The notes: a model not told the origin generated them from the letters alone. Positions 14,968-24,651 are shown, counted from the stretch's first letter. The stretch: DNA of 64,000 nucleotides from Pseudomonas sp. LFM046 (GCF_000949385.2 NZ_JYKO02000001.1:1450620-1514619), one strand, 5' to 3'. Made by a program: numbers and translations.

Positions 14968-17763
14968 ATGATATTGGCGCTCATCGTCGCGCTGCCCTTT
15001 CTTGGGGCCCTTCTTCCACCACTGGCCGAGCGCCATGGCCGCACCGCTTGCGCGGGCGTTGCCGCGCTGGTGCCGCTGATCGGCCTGAGCCTGCTGCTGG
15101 CCCAGGCCGATAACGTTTTCGCTGGCGAGACCCTGAAACTGGTGATGCCCTGGCTGCCGGGCTTCGGCCTGAGCTTCAGCCTGCGTCTTGACGGCCTGGG
15201 TTTCCTGTTCGCCCTGCTGATCCTCGGCATCGGCTTGCTGGTCATCCTCTACGCCCGCTACTACCTGTCGACCGAAGAGCCGATGGGGCGTTTCTTCGCC
15301 TTTCTGCTGCTGTTCATGGGCGCCATGCTCGGCGTGGTGCTGTCGGAGAACCTGCTGCTGATGCTGGTGTTCTGGGAGCTGACGAGCCTCTCGTCGTTCC
15401 TGCTGATCGGCTTCTGGGGATACCGCTCCGACGCCCGCAAGGGCGCACGCATGGCCCTGGCCGTGACCGGCGGTGGCGGTCTGGCGTTGTTCGCCGGCGT
15501 GCTGCTGGTGGGATATATCGCCGGCAGTTTCGAGCTGAGCCAGGTGCTCGCGGCGGGTGAGCAGATCCGCGCCCACAGCCTCTATCCGGTGGCCCTGATA
15601 CTGGTTCTGCTGGGGGTGTTCACCAAGTCCGCGCAGTTCCCGTTCCACTTCTGGCTGCCCCACGCCATGGCGGCGCCCACGCCGGTGTCCGCCTACCTGC
15701 ACTCCGCCACCATGGTGAAGGCGGGGGTGTTCCTGCTGGCGCGCCTCTACCCGGCGCTGGCCGGTTCCGATCTCTGGTTCTACCTGGTCAGCCTGAGCGG
15801 CCTGGCGACGCTCCTGATCGGCGCCGGCATGGCCTTGTTCCAGCACGACCTGAAGGGCTTGCTGGCGTACTCGACCATCAGTCACCTGGGCCTGATCACC
15901 CTGCTGTTCGGCCTGGATTCGCAGCTGTCCAACGTCGCGGCGGTGTTTCACATCATCAACCATGCGACCTTCAAGGCGTCGCTCTTCATGGCCGCCGGGA
16001 TCATCGACCACGAGACCGGCAGCCGCGACATGCGCCTGATAAACGGGATGTGGAAGTACATGCCGCACACCGCGGTGCTGGCGATGGTGGCGTCCCTGGC
16101 GATGGCGGGCGTGCCCTTGCTGAACGGCTTCCTGAGCAAGGAGATGTTCTTCGGCGAAACCCTGCAGCAGGACCTGCTGGGTAGCTTCAGCTGGGTGGTG
16201 CCAGCGGCTGCCACCCTGGCCGGCGTGTTCTCGGTGGCCTACTCGCTGCGTTTCGTCCATGACGTCTTCTTCAACGGCGAGCCGGCTTCCCTGCCCAAGT
16301 TCCCGCCCCATGAGCCGCCGCGCTACATGAAGGTGCCGGTGGAAATCCTGGTGTTCCTCTGCCTGCTGGTAGGCATGTTCCCCGGCTTCACCGTGGCCCC
16401 GCTGCTGGCGGCGGCCGCTGCAGCCAGCCTTGGCGGCCAGCTGCCGGAATACAGCCTGGCCATCTGGCACGGCTTCAACCTGCCGCTGGCCATGAGTTTC
16501 GTGGCGCTGGTGGGTGGCGTGCTGGTCTATGTCCTGCGCAAGCCGCTGTTCCGCTGGTATGCCGGCCTGCCCGAAACCGACGCCAAGGAAGTCTTCGAAC
16601 AGCAGGTGCAGCGCTCCACCCAGGCGGCCCGCTGGATCACCGAACACCTGGAAAATGGTTCCCTGCAGCGCTACCTGGCCTGGCTGCTGGGCTCGACCGT
16701 GGTACTGGTGGCGCTATCCCTGGCACCGCTGCCGCAGATCGCCGGCGAAAGAACGCTGACGCCGCTGGACGGCATCACGGCCCTCGGCCTGGTGGTGCTG
16801 GCCCTGGCCGGCGTGCTGACGGCGATCTTCCATCGCCAGCGGCTGATTGCCCTGATGATCCTCGGTGTCGCCGGTCTGCTGGTGGCCCTGGCCTTCGCCC
16901 GCTTCTCCGCTCCCGACCTGGCCCTGACCCAGTTGGTGGTGGAAGTGGTGACCCTGGTGTTGCTGATCCTGGCGCTCTACTACCTGCCATCGCGCACGCC
17001 GGGAGAGAGCTCCAGCCTGCGTGGCCTGCGCGACTTCGTCCTGGCCAGCGGCGCCGGGGTGATGGTGGCCCTGCTGGCCTACGCGGTGCTGACCCGTCCC
17101 TATGCCAGCATTGCTGACTTCTTCATCGCCAATGCCGTTTCCGGTGGCGGCGGCACCAACGTGGTGAACGTGATCCTGGTGGACTTCCGAGGCTTCGACA
17201 CCCTGGGCGAGATCACCGTCCTGGCCATCGCCGCCGTGGGCATCTACGCCATGCTCTCCGGCCTGCGCCTGACCAATCCCACGTGCGACCCGCAGGGTCG
17301 GCGCTGGGCCCACGCCAAGCACCCGCTGGTGCTGGAAACCCTGTCGCGCCTGCTGCTGCCCCTGGCGCTGCTGATCTCCGTGTTCATCTTCCTGCGCGGG
17401 CACAACCTGCCGGGCGGCGGCTTTATCGCCGGCCTGATCACCGCCGTGGCCCTGGTGCTGCAGTACATCGCCAGCGGCATTGCCTGGGTGGAGCAGCGCA
17501 TGAACCTGAACTACCAGCGCATGGCGGGTGCCGGGGTGCTGATCGCGGGCCTCACCGGCCTCGGCAGCTGGGCCTTCGGGCGCAATTTCCTCACCTCCGC
17601 CTTCGGCCACTTCGAGCTGCCGCTGGTGGGTGAATTCGAACTGGCCACCGCCATGCTGTTCGACCTCGGCGTGTACCTGACTGTCGTCGGCTCCACCCAA
17701 CTGGTGCTGGTCAACCTGGGGCGGGTCAGCCTGGCCCCGGCCGCGAGCAAGGAGATTCACTGA
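14968..17763 (+). CDS. mrpA: Mrp/Sha Na+/H+ antiporter subunit A (fused A-B type)
   Basis: A 931-residue, strongly hydrophobic protein of the NuoL/MrpA superfamily. The N-terminal two thirds carry the proton-antiporter core, with the family segments [18 protein letters not shown] and [15 protein letters not shown]. After about residue 590 an MrpA C-terminal segment continues into an MrpB-like domain ([22 protein letters not shown] near 810-830). No separate mrpB follows, so this is the fused form typical of proteobacterial group-2 operons. Mrp complexes exchange Na+ for H+ and support pH and salt homeostasis. The ATG at 14968 has AGGGGAG upstream. Its stop overlaps the mrpC start (TGATG). P. 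aeruginosa calls this shaA. Confidence 0.95.
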   Translation: MILALIVALPFLGALLPPLAERHGRTACAGVAALVPLIGLSLLLAQADNVFAGETLKLVMPWLPGFGLSFSLRLDGLGFLFALLILGIGLLVILYARYYLSTEEPMGRFFAFLLLFMGAMLGVVLSENLLLMLVFWELTSLSSFLLIGFWGYRSDARKGARMALAVTGGGGLALFAGVLLVGYIAGSFELSQVLAAGEQIRAHSLYPVALILVLLGVFTKSAQFPFHFWLPHAMAAPTPVSAYLHSATMVKAGVFLLARLYPALAGSDLWFYLVSLSGLATLLIGAGMALFQHDLKGLLAYSTISHLGLITLLFGLDSQLSNVAAVFHIINHATFKASLFMAAGIIDHETGSRDMRLINGMWKYMPHTAVLAMVASLAMAGVPLLNGFLSKEMFFGETLQQDLLGSFSWVVPAAATLAGVFSVAYSLRFVHDVFFNGEPASLPKFPPHEPPRYMKVPVEILVFLCLLVGMFPGFTVAPLLAAAAAASLGGQLPEYSLAIWHGFNLPLAMSFVALVGGVLVYVLRKPLFRWYAGLPETDAKEVFEQQVQRSTQAARWITEHLENGSLQRYLAWLLGSTVVLVALSLAPLPQIAGERTLTPLDGITALGLVVLALAGVLTAIFHRQRLIALMILGVAGLLVALAFARFSAPDLALTQLVVEVVTLVLLILALYYLPSRTPGESSSLRGLRDFVLASGAGVMVALLAYAVLTRPYASIADFFIANAVSGGGGTNVVNVILVDFRGFDTLGEITVLAIAAVGIYAMLSGLRLTNPTCDPQGRRWAHAKHPLVLETLSRLLLPLALLISVFIFLRGHNLPGGGFIAGLITAVALVLQYIASGIAWVEQRMNLNYQRMAGAGVLIAGLTGLGSWAFGRNFLTSAFGHFELPLVGEFELATAMLFDLGVYLTVVGSTQLVLVNLGRVSLAPAASKEIH

Positions 17764-18098
17764 TGGAGGCGCTGTTCGCCGTGACCCTGGGCCTGCTCAC
17801 CACCAGTGGTGTCTATCTGCTGCTGCGCGGGCGGACCTTCCCCGTGGTGCTGGGTCTGACCCTCCTGTCCTATGCCGTCAACCTGTTCCTCTTCGCCATG
17901 GGCCGCCTGGCCGGCGAGGCCGCGGTGCTCGGGCGGGACGTCCAGTACGCCGATCCGGTGCCGCAGGCCCTGGTGCTCACCGCTATCGTCATCGGTTTCG
18001 CCATGACCGCATTCGTGGTGGTCCTGGCCTTGCGTGGCATCGGCGACCTGGGCAGCGACCATGTGGATGGCCGCCCCGACCAGGAGTCGGCGCCATGA
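17763..18098 (+). CDS. mrpC: Mrp antiporter subunit C
   Basis: A 111-residue NuoK-like subunit with three transmembrane helices. The segment GLTLLSYAVNLFLFAMGRL and the C-terminal DPVPQALVLTAIVIGFAMTAFVVVLALR are diagnostic of MrpC. It overlaps mrpA by one base and mrpD by four (ATGA), so translation is coupled. Confidence 0.95.
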   Translation: MEALFAVTLGLLTTSGVYLLLRGRTFPVVLGLTLLSYAVNLFLFAMGRLAGEAAVLGRDVQYADPVPQALVLTAIVIGFAMTAFVVVLALRGIGDLGSDHVDGRPDQESAP

Positions 18099-19594
18099 CC
18101 CATCTGTCGATCCTGCCCATCCTGATCCCACTGTTCAGCGGTGCCCTGCTGCTGGTGCTGCCGTCCAACGAGCGCCTCAAGCGCACCGTGTCGGTCCTCG
18201 CGACCCTGGCTCTGGTGCCGCTGGCGCTGCTGCTGATGCAGCAGGCGGGCGACGGCCAGCTGCGGGTGTATGCCCTCGGCGGCTGGCAGCCACCCTTCGG
18301 CATCGTGCTGATGCTGGACCGCCTGACCGGACTCATGCTGCTGGCCACTGCCGTGCTGGCCAGTGGCGCCGTGCTCTATGCCGTACGGGGTGATGACCGC
18401 ATCGGCCTGCGCTTTCACGGCCTGTTCCAGTTCCAGCTGCTGGGCATCAACGGTGCCTTCCTCACGGGCGATCTGTTCAACCTCTTCGTCTTCTTCGAGA
18501 TCCTGCTGATCGCCTCCTATGCACTGCTGATGCATGGCGGCGGTGCGGAGCGGGTGAGGGCGGGGCTGCACTACGTGATCCTCAACCTCGCCGGCTCGGC
18601 GCTGTTCCTGATCGCAGTCGGCACCCTCTACGGCATCACCGGCACCCTGAACATGGCCGACATGGCGAGCCGGGTGGCCGCGGCCGGTCCGCAGAACGCG
18701 CCTGTGCTGGCCGCCGCCGGGTTGGTCCTGCTGCTGGTGTTCGCCCTCAAGGCGGCGCTCCTGCCCCTGTACTTCTGGCTGCCCCGCGCCTACGCCGCGG
18801 CCAGTGCACCGGTGGCGGCACTCTTCGCGATCATGACCAAGGTGGGCATCTACTCCATCCTGCGGGTCTACAGCCTGGTCTTCGGCCCCGAGGCGGGCGA
18901 ACTGGCCAACCTGGCCCAGCCCTGGCTCTGGCCGCTGGCCCTGGCCACCGTGATCCTCGGTGCCCTGGGTGCACTGGCCGCGACCACCCTTCAGGGTCTG
19001 CTGGCCTATCTGGTGGTGGTGTCCGCCGGTACCCTGCTGGCGGCCATCGCCTTGGGAACTCCCGAAGCCCAAGGCGCGGCGCTTTTCTATCTGTTGCACA
19101 GCACCTGGGTGGCCGGTGCGCTGTTCCTGCTCGCCGACCTGGTCAGTCGCCAGCGCGGCGAGAAGGCTGGCGCGCTGGTGCAGGGCCCCGCGTTGCAGAA
19201 CCCCGGCATCCTTGGCGCGGCCTTCTTCTTCGGCGCCATCGCCGTGGCCGGCCTGCCACCCCTATCAGGCTTCTTCGCCAAGCTCCTGCTGCTCCAGGCG
19301 GCACCGCCCGGCGGTGGCGCGCTGCCCCTGTGGAGCGTGTTGCTGATCGGCGGCTTCGTCGGCCTGGTGGCCTTGAGCCGCGCCGGCAGCACCCTGTTCT
19401 GGCGCACTGGCCACCAGGTCCTGGGCAGTGCCGAACTGGACGGCGGCCGGCTCTTCGCGACCCTGTTGCTGCTGGCCGGCAGCCTGGTACTGGTGGCCTT
19501 CGCCCAGCCGCTGCTGGAGTACGCGCAGGCCAGCGCTGCGCAACTTCATGACCTGACGCTCTATCGCTCGATCGTCGGGGAGGCTGGAGCATGA
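18095..19594 (+). CDS. mrpD: Mrp antiporter subunit D
   Basis: A 499-residue NuoN/NuoM-like proton-translocating subunit with about 14 membrane helices. The conserved region GDLFNLFVFFEILLIASYALL and the KAALLPLYFWLPRAYAAASAPVAALFAIMTKVGIY segment contain the key lysine and glutamate of the antiporter family. ATGATG overlap joins it to mrpE. Confidence 0.95.
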   Translation: MTHLSILPILIPLFSGALLLVLPSNERLKRTVSVLATLALVPLALLLMQQAGDGQLRVYALGGWQPPFGIVLMLDRLTGLMLLATAVLASGAVLYAVRGDDRIGLRFHGLFQFQLLGINGAFLTGDLFNLFVFFEILLIASYALLMHGGGAERVRAGLHYVILNLAGSALFLIAVGTLYGITGTLNMADMASRVAAAGPQNAPVLAAAGLVLLLVFALKAALLPLYFWLPRAYAAASAPVAALFAIMTKVGIYSILRVYSLVFGPEAGELANLAQPWLWPLALATVILGALGALAATTLQGLLAYLVVVSAGTLLAAIALGTPEAQGAALFYLLHSTWVAGALFLLADLVSRQRGEKAGALVQGPALQNPGILGAAFFFGAIAVAGLPPLSGFFAKLLLLQAAPPGGGALPLWSVLLIGGFVGLVALSRAGSTLFWRTGHQVLGSAELDGGRLFATLLLLAGSLVLVAFAQPLLEYAQASAAQLHDLTLYRSIVGEAGA

Positions 19595-20091
19595 TGCGTC
19601 GACTCTTTCCCCATCCCGCCGAAAGCCTGCTGCTGCTGGTTGTCTGGTTGTTGCTGGTGGACTCCTTCGCCTTCGGCCAGTGGCTGCTGGGCGCCTTCCT
19701 CGGTTGGGTAATCCCGTTCTGCTTCCAGCCCTTGCTGATCGAGCGGCCGAAACGCTGGCGCCCGCTCAAGCTGCTGCGCTTCCTGCTGATGGTGATCGGC
19801 GATGTGGTGGTGGCCAACTTTCAGGTGGCGCGCCTGACCCTGGGCCGCATCGACGCGCTGCGCCCGGCCTTCGTGGAAGTGCCCATCGATCTGGACAACG
19901 AGCTGGCCATCAGTGTGCTGGTGAACGTGGTGTCGCTGACCCCCGGCTCGCTGGCCGCCGACCTCAGCGCTGACCGCCGGACGCTGCTGGTGCACGGTCT
20001 GGACGTTCCGGACCCGGCCGCCATGGTGGCCGAGATCAAGACGCGCTATGAGGCGCCGCTGAAGGAGATCTTCCCATGCTCGGCTTCGTGA
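19591..20091 (+). CDS. mrpE: Mrp antiporter subunit E
   Basis: A 166-residue subunit with two N-terminal membrane segments (about 12-50) and a cytosolic C-terminal domain containing VNVVSLTPGSLAADLSADRRTLLVHGLDV, the MrpE hallmark. The start overlaps mrpD by 4 bases and the 3' end overlaps mrpF by 16 bases. Confidence 0.93.
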   Translation: MMRRLFPHPAESLLLLVVWLLLVDSFAFGQWLLGAFLGWVIPFCFQPLLIERPKRWRPLKLLRFLLMVIGDVVVANFQVARLTLGRIDALRPAFVEVPIDLDNELAISVLVNVVSLTPGSLAADLSADRRTLLVHGLDVPDPAAMVAEIKTRYEAPLKEIFPCSAS

Positions 20092-20345
20092 TCCCGCTCT
20101 GCCTGGTCATGCTGGGCCTGGCGCTGGTGCTGACCCTGGCCCGGCTCATCAAGGGGCCGTGCCTGCCGGATCGGGTGCTGGCCCTGGATACCCTCTACGT
20201 CAACGCCATCGCCATGCTGGTGCTCTATGGCATCTGGAAGGGCAGCGAATTGTTCTTCGAAGTGGCGCTGCTGATCGCGGTGCTGGGCTTCGTCAGCACC
20301 GTGGCGGTGGCCAAGTACATGCTGCGCGGAGACATCATCGAATGA
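20076..20345 (+). CDS. mrpF: Mrp antiporter subunit F
   Basis: An 89-residue, three-helix subunit with the MrpF signature R-L-I-K-G-P-x-L-P-D-R-V-L-A-L-D-T (about residues 23-39). It overlaps mrpE at its start and mrpG at its end (ATGA). Confidence 0.93.
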   Translation: MLGFVIPLCLVMLGLALVLTLARLIKGPCLPDRVLALDTLYVNAIAMLVLYGIWKGSELFFEVALLIAVLGFVSTVAVAKYMLRGDIIE

Positions 20346-20689
20346 CCGGCGAACCCCTGGCCCTCTGGGCGGAAATCCTCGTCTCGGCGCTGCTGATCCT
20401 CGGCAGCCTCTTCGTGCTGATCGGCGCCATCGGCCTCTACCGCCTGCCGGACTTCTTCATGCGCCTGCACGGCCCGACCAAGGCCACCACCCTGGGGGTG
20501 GGCGGCGTGGTCATCGCGTCCCTGGTGTTCTTCTCCGCCGGGCCCGACGGCCTCAGCCTGCACGAGTTGCTGATCAGCCTGTTCCTCTTCATCAGCGCCC
20601 CGGTCAGCGCCTACATGCTGACCAAGGCAGCGGTGCTGCAGCAGTTGCCGGTAGACAGCAAGACCCGCGGCAAACCCTGGGACCAGTGA
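20342..20689 (+). CDS. mrpG: Mrp antiporter subunit G
   Basis: A 115-residue, three-helix subunit with the MrpG pattern GAIGLYRLPDFFMRLHGPTKATTLGV and a C-terminal SLFLFISAPVSAYMLTKAA. It is the last gene of the operon; a TTTTTCCCC tract follows its stop without a strong hairpin. Confidence 0.94.
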   Translation: MTGEPLALWAEILVSALLILGSLFVLIGAIGLYRLPDFFMRLHGPTKATTLGVGGVVIASLVFFSAGPDGLSLHELLISLFLFISAPVSAYMLTKAAVLQQLPVDSKTRGKPWDQ

Positions 20690-20773
20690 GCGCTACAGTT
20701 TTTCCCCCTCGCTGTGCCTGGCTATCGAGGCGGGCATCCCCCTAGACTCCGGTTTTTCACAGGGAGGTGGTGA

Positions 20774-21679
20774 ATGGCGCAGCAGGGTCGATTGATGGCA
20801 GTAGCCTGCCTGGTGCTGGCCATGGCCATCTGGGGCAGCTCCTTCATCGCCCTCAAGCTGGCCTTCCGCGAGGTCGCGCCGCACTGGGTGATCTTCGCCC
20901 GTATGGCCCTGGGCAGCGTGGTGTTCCTCTGCGCCTGGCGCTGGCGTGGCGCCCTCGACTACCGCCCCGGCGACTGGAAGTACCTGCTGGGCCTGGCCGC
21001 CTGCGAGCCCTGCCTCTACTTCATCTTCGAGGCCCTGGCGCTGGAACACACCAGCGCCTCCCAGGCCGGCATGATCACCGCGCTCCTGCCGCTGCTGGTG
21101 GCGGTGGGTGCTTATGCGCTGCTTCATGAGCGAATCACGCGCAGCACCCTGGCCGGCTTCCTGCTCGCGGTGATCGGCGCCGTCTGGCTGAGCCTGGCGG
21201 GTGAATCCGACAGCCACGCGCCGCAGCCGCTGCTGGGCAACTTCTACGAATTTCTCGCCATGCTCTGCGCGACGGGCTACACGCTGCTGCTCAAGCACCT
21301 GACCGCGCGCTACTCGGCATTCTTCCTGACGGCCATGCAGGCCTTCGTCGGCAGCGTGTTCTTCCTGCCACTGGCCTGGGTCACGTCTCCGCTGCCGGAA
21401 ACCATCAGCCCGCTGGGCATCGGCGCCATGATCTACCTCGGCACCCTGGTCACGGTGGGCGCATACGGCCTCTACAACTTCGGGGTGTCGAGGCTGCCTG
21501 CCAGCCAGGCCACCAGTTTCATCAACCTGATTCCGGTCTTTACGCTGGTCTTGGCCTGGGGCTTTCTCGGCGAGCGGCTCGGCGGCATGCAGTTGCTGGC
21601 CGCCGGGCTGGTGTTCGTCGGGGTGGCGCTGAGCCAGTGGCGCAGCACCGCCCCGGCCCCGGCGGGCGTGCTGGACTAG
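20774..21679 (+). CDS. DMT-family (EamA) transporter
   Basis: A 301-residue protein with ten predicted membrane helices arranged as two EamA repeats (about residues 6-140 and 155-290). The first helix ends in AIWGSSFIALKLAFREV, characteristic of drug/metabolite transporters that export amino acids or other metabolites. AGGGAGGTGG upstream is an unusually strong ribosome site. It ends only 2 bases before the stop codon of the convergent GAPDH gene, so the 3' ends of both transcripts must overlap. Substrate unknown. Confidence 0.88.
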   Translation: MAQQGRLMAVACLVLAMAIWGSSFIALKLAFREVAPHWVIFARMALGSVVFLCAWRWRGALDYRPGDWKYLLGLAACEPCLYFIFEALALEHTSASQAGMITALLPLLVAVGAYALLHERITRSTLAGFLLAVIGAVWLSLAGESDSHAPQPLLGNFYEFLAMLCATGYTLLLKHLTARYSAFFLTAMQAFVGSVFFLPLAWVTSPLPETISPLGIGAMIYLGTLVTVGAYGLYNFGVSRLPASQATSFINLIPVFTLVLAWGFLGERLGGMQLLAAGLVFVGVALSQWRSTAPAPAGVLD

Positions 21680-21681
21680 CG

Positions 21682-22680
21682 CTAGGGATTCAGCCAGGCC
21701 AGCACCACGTCCAGCATCCGGTTGGCGAACGCCCACTCGTTGTCGTACCAGGCCAGCACTTTCACCAGGTCCCCCTGCACCCGGGTGTGATTCAGGTCCA
21801 CCACGCAGGAAATCGGGTGGCCGTTGAAGTCGCTGGACACCAGCGGCAAGGCATTACACTCCATCACGCCCGGCGGCAAATCACGCGCTCCCGCCTCCAG
21901 GGCCCTGTTGATGGACTCGCGACTGGTGGGGCGCTCGGCGATGAAACTCAGGTCCAGCAGGGACACGTTTGGCGTCGGCACCCGTACCGCCAGTCCATCC
22001 AGACGGCCCGCAAGCTCCGGCAACACCAGGCCGATGGCCTTGGCCGCTCCCGTGCTGGTGGGAATCATCGAGAGCGCCGCCGCGCGGGCCCGATAGAGGT
22101 CGCCGTGGCTCTTGTCCAGCAGGTTCTGGTCGTTGGTGTAGGCGTGCACCGTGGTCACCAGGCCGCTGCGGATACCCACCTCACGGTGCAGCAGCAGTGC
22201 CAGCGGGGCCAGGCAGTTGGTGGTGCAGGATGCGTTGGAGACGATCTGCTGGCTGCCCAGCGCCTCGTGGTTGACGCCATAGACCACCGTCAGGTCGGCG
22301 CTGTCCAGCGGGTGGGACAGCAGCACGCGGGGGGCCCCCGCGGTGAGGTGCTGTTCCACCTGGGCGCGCTTTTTCATCTTGCCCGAGCACTCCAGCACCA
22401 GGTCCACGCCCAGTTGGTCCCAGGGGAGATTGATCGGGTCGCGCTCACGCAGCAGGCGGATGGTCTGGCTATTCACCTGCAAATGGTCGTCGTGCAGGGC
22501 GACGTGGCCGTGGAAGCGGCCGAAGGTGGAATCGAATCGGGTGAGGTGGGCCAGCGACTCGAAGTCGCCGAGGTCATTGATGGCTTCGATGCGCAGGCGC
22601 TGTTCGAGACCCCGCTCGAACAGCGCACGAACCAAGGCGCGACCGATGCGCCCGTATCCATTCAGGGCGATACGCAGCAT
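21682..22680 (-). CDS. Type I glyceraldehyde-3-phosphate dehydrogenase paralogue
   Basis: A 332-residue enzyme of the GAPDH family. It has the NAD-binding start ALNGYGRIGRALVRA, the catalytic cysteine Cys152 in SNASCTTNC and the base His179 in TTVHAYTNDQ. The HAYTNDQ and STGAAKA motifs favour GAPDH over erythrose-4-phosphate dehydrogenase, which has HSAMHDQQ. The N-terminal region is less typical (ECSGKMKKRAQ where many enzymes have CTGxFxxx), so this may be a specialised paralogue rather than the housekeeping gapA. The start at 22680 has AGGAGA upstream. Confidence 0.85.
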   Translation of the reverse strand: MLRIALNGYGRIGRALVRALFERGLEQRLRIEAINDLGDFESLAHLTRFDSTFGRFHGHVALHDDHLQVNSQTIRLLRERDPINLPWDQLGVDLVLECSGKMKKRAQVEQHLTAGAPRVLLSHPLDSADLTVVYGVNHEALGSQQIVSNASCTTNCLAPLALLLHREVGIRSGLVTTVHAYTNDQNLLDKSHGDLYRARAAALSMIPTSTGAAKAIGLVLPELAGRLDGLAVRVPTPNVSLLDLSFIAERPTSRESINRALEAGARDLPPGVMECNALPLVSSDFNGHPISCVVDLNHTRVQGDLVKVLAWYDNEWAFANRMLDVVLAWLNP

Positions 22681-22700
22681 GGTGTTCTCCTTCCTGTTGT

Positions 22701-22725
22701 CCTTCACTCAGCTTAGTGGTGAAGG
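22701..22725. other. Inverted repeat in the GAPDH 5' region
   Basis: CCTTCAC and GTGAAGG pair around an 11-base loop between the lipoprotein stop and the GAPDH start. It may be a terminator for the lipoprotein gene or a leader hairpin of the GAPDH mRNA. Confidence 0.35.
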
Positions 22726-22767
22726 TCCGGAAGGGCGCCCTGAGTTGAACGAGAAATCTATCCCGGA

Positions 22768-23439
22768 TCAGTTGTCGCGAGCGCCGCCGAAGGAGGCGCA
22801 GCCGCGCATGGGTTTGCCGTCCAGGCGCAGCTCGGCGCTCAGGTGCTGGACCGCGCCGCTCATGCTGTCGACGCAGCGTTGCGGCGCCACCCAGAGTTCC
22901 AGGCGCTGGCCGTTGGCTTCGCTGGAGAGGTTGAAGCGGCCTTCCGGCAATTGTTCTTCGACGTAGGGCAGGGCCAGGGAGGGCTGGCCGGGACGGTCGA
23001 GCACCAGGCCCTTGCCGCTGACATTCAGGCTCCAGTCTGGCTCGTGGCCGTTGGCCTGCAGGAGCAGACGCTTGAAGTTGAGGTCGGTGCAGCCATGGCC
23101 TTCCCGTTGCAGGCGGTACAGGGTGTGCAAGTCCAGCTGGCCGTCGACACCGGGCAGCGTGCTCGGGCCCATGCTGGCGCGGACATCGGCGAACAGGGGG
23201 CCGGGGCCATCGGCCGAGAGGTTGGCCGCTTCGGGCAGCAGGCCGGTGGCGCCACTGTCCACCAGGGCGAAGCGGCGCTTCTCGCCACACGGGCTGAACA
23301 TGACCTGGCCAGCGTCTACGCTCAGCTGACCTTGCAGGCGCACCAGGTTGGCGGCGGGGGCAGGGGCTTTTTCGGCGAACATCTGGCAGGCGCCGAACAG
23401 GGGCAAGAGGCTGAACAGCAGGGGGCGGGCGAGGCGCAT
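22768..23439 (-). CDS. Lipoprotein with COG3650-like C-terminal domain
   Basis: A 223-residue predicted lipoprotein; the signal sequence ends LFGAC at about residue 18. The region 35-130 has a two-cysteine beta-rich pattern. The C-terminus, WVAPQRCVDSMSGAVQHLSAELRLDGKPMRGCA, matches the C-DSMSG...A-L-x-DG-GCA signature of COG3650-like lipoproteins, which also occurs next to META/HslJ-type domains. Function is not known. A probable envelope protein; it is upstream of, and in the same direction as, the GAPDH gene. Confidence 0.72.
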   Translation of the reverse strand: MRLARPLLFSLLPLFGACQMFAEKAPAPAANLVRLQGQLSVDAGQVMFSPCGEKRRFALVDSGATGLLPEAANLSADGPGPLFADVRASMGPSTLPGVDGQLDLHTLYRLQREGHGCTDLNFKRLLLQANGHEPDWSLNVSGKGLVLDRPGQPSLALPYVEEQLPEGRFNLSSEANGQRLELWVAPQRCVDSMSGAVQHLSAELRLDGKPMRGCASFGGARDN

Positions 23440-23508
23440 CGGGGGTCTCCTTCAGGGAGCGGCAACGTTACCGGTGCGGGGCGCCCAGCTCAAGCGCGGA
23501 GCGTGCAG

Positions 23509-23904
23509 ATGATCCAGTACAAGCGTGTCTATGAAACGGCGGAAACCCACGATGGCCAGCGGGTCCTGGTGGATCGCCTCTGGCCACGGGGTTGCCGCAA
23601 GGAATCCCTGGGCCTGGTGGCCTGGCTGAAGGACGTGGCGCCGTCGGACACCCTGCGCAAGCAGTTCTGCCACGACCCGGCGCTGTTCGACGAATTCCGT
23701 CTGCTCTATCGCGCCGAACTGGCGGCCCGTCCCGAGCACTGGCAGGGGCTTTTGGAGATGGCGCGCAAGGGCAACCTGACATTGCTCTACGCGGCGAAGG
23801 ATGAGGTGCACAACAACGCCGTGGTACTGGCGGAATTCCTCGAGGAAGAGCTGGAACGGAGCGGCCCGCCCAGCTCGCCGGTCTGCTACGCCGGCGAGCT
23901 GTAG
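23509..23904 (+). CDS. DUF488 family protein
   Basis: A 131-residue protein. The core RVLVDRLWPRGCRKESLGLVAWLKDVAPSDTLRKQF and the C-terminal NLTLLYAAKDEVHNNAVVLAEFL are the DUF488/YeaO-type signature. The fold is small, cytosolic alpha/beta, sometimes linked to nucleic acid or uracil chemistry, but no activity is established. The ATG at 23509 has GGAG eight bases upstream. It is divergent from the lipoprotein gene. Confidence 0.85.
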   Translation: MIQYKRVYETAETHDGQRVLVDRLWPRGCRKESLGLVAWLKDVAPSDTLRKQFCHDPALFDEFRLLYRAELAARPEHWQGLLEMARKGNLTLLYAAKDEVHNNAVVLAEFLEEELERSGPPSSPVCYAGEL

Positions 23905-23931
23905 GACGCGGTCAACAACTCACGGAGGCCC

Positions 23932-24531
23932 TTACCACACGCGATAGGTCTGCCCGGTCTGCGCACCCTCCGCGCTCTTCGCGTAGGCCAGCGCCGCCAG
24001 TGCCGCAGGCACTGCCTTGTAGCCACGGAAGTAGGGCGCGTAGGCCGGTAGGGCTTCCTCGATCACGGTGGGGCTGACGCTGTTGATGCGCATGCCACGC
24101 GGCAGCTCCAGGGCAGCGCTGCGCACGAAGGCGTCGATGGCGCCGTTGACCAGGCTGGCTGACGCGCCGTAGCGGATCGGATCGTCGCTCAATACGCCGG
24201 AGGTCAGGGTGAAGGAGGCGCCGTCATTGGCGAACTCGCGGCCGATCAGCACCAGGTTCACCTGGCCCATCAGCTTGTCCTTGAGGCCGATCGCGAACTC
24301 GGCCTCGCCCATCTCCTCCAGCGCACCGAAATGCACCTTGCCCACCGCGCTGATCAGTGCATCGAAGGGACCGGCCGCTTCGAACATCCGGCGGATCGAC
24401 GCCGAATCGGTGATGTTCACCTGCAGCGCGCCGCTGCTGTGGCCGACACGAACGATCTCGTGGCGATCCTTCAGTTCACTGTCGATGGCCCGGCCGATGG
24501 TGCCGCTGGCACCGACGAGGATGATTTTCAT
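23932..24531 (-). CDS. Short-chain dehydrogenase lacking the usual catalytic lysine
   Basis: A 199-residue short SDR. The cofactor motif GASGTIGR is at residues 7-14 and ISAVGKVHFG occupies the NNAG-equivalent position. The active-site block reads YGASASLVNGA, so the Tyr is present but the Lys of YxxxK is replaced by Ala. I recall this variation as normal in this short subfamily. It is divergent from a LysR regulator across a 120-bp gap containing a direct repeat, so that regulator probably controls it. Substrate unknown. Confidence 0.85.
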   Translation of the reverse strand: MKIILVGASGTIGRAIDSELKDRHEIVRVGHSSGALQVNITDSASIRRMFEAAGPFDALISAVGKVHFGALEEMGEAEFAIGLKDKLMGQVNLVLIGREFANDGASFTLTSGVLSDDPIRYGASASLVNGAIDAFVRSAALELPRGMRINSVSPTVIEEALPAYAPYFRGYKAVPAALAALAYAKSAEGAQTGQTYRVW

Positions 24532-24601
24532 GGGGTGGCTCCAGGGTTGTGAGGTGGCTTCCCGATCAGTGTAGAGTGCCGTCTATTGTCGATAATCCAT
24601 G

Positions 24602-24632
24602 CAATTGGAAATCTTTGGTTTTCAATTGGAAA
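24602..24632. promoter_or_regulatory. Direct repeat in a LysR/SDR divergent intergenic region
   Basis: CAATTGGAAA occurs at 24602-24611 and again at 24623-24632. The copies are 21 bp apart start to start, two helical turns, so a dimeric regulator could bind both on one DNA face. The site lies 20-50 bp before the LysR start, in an otherwise GC-rich gap. Confidence 0.45.
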
Positions 24633-24651
24633 CAATGAGGCGGTGTCAGCC

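Noticed and set aside
14962-16647. A long minus-strand frame opposite mrpA.
   Set aside because: Antisense to a membrane protein; the Gln/His/Gly-rich translation shows no real features.
21682-22680. Erythrose-4-phosphate dehydrogenase (epd).
   Set aside because: HAYTNDQ and TSTGAAKA are GAPDH-type; Epd has HSAMHDQQ instead.
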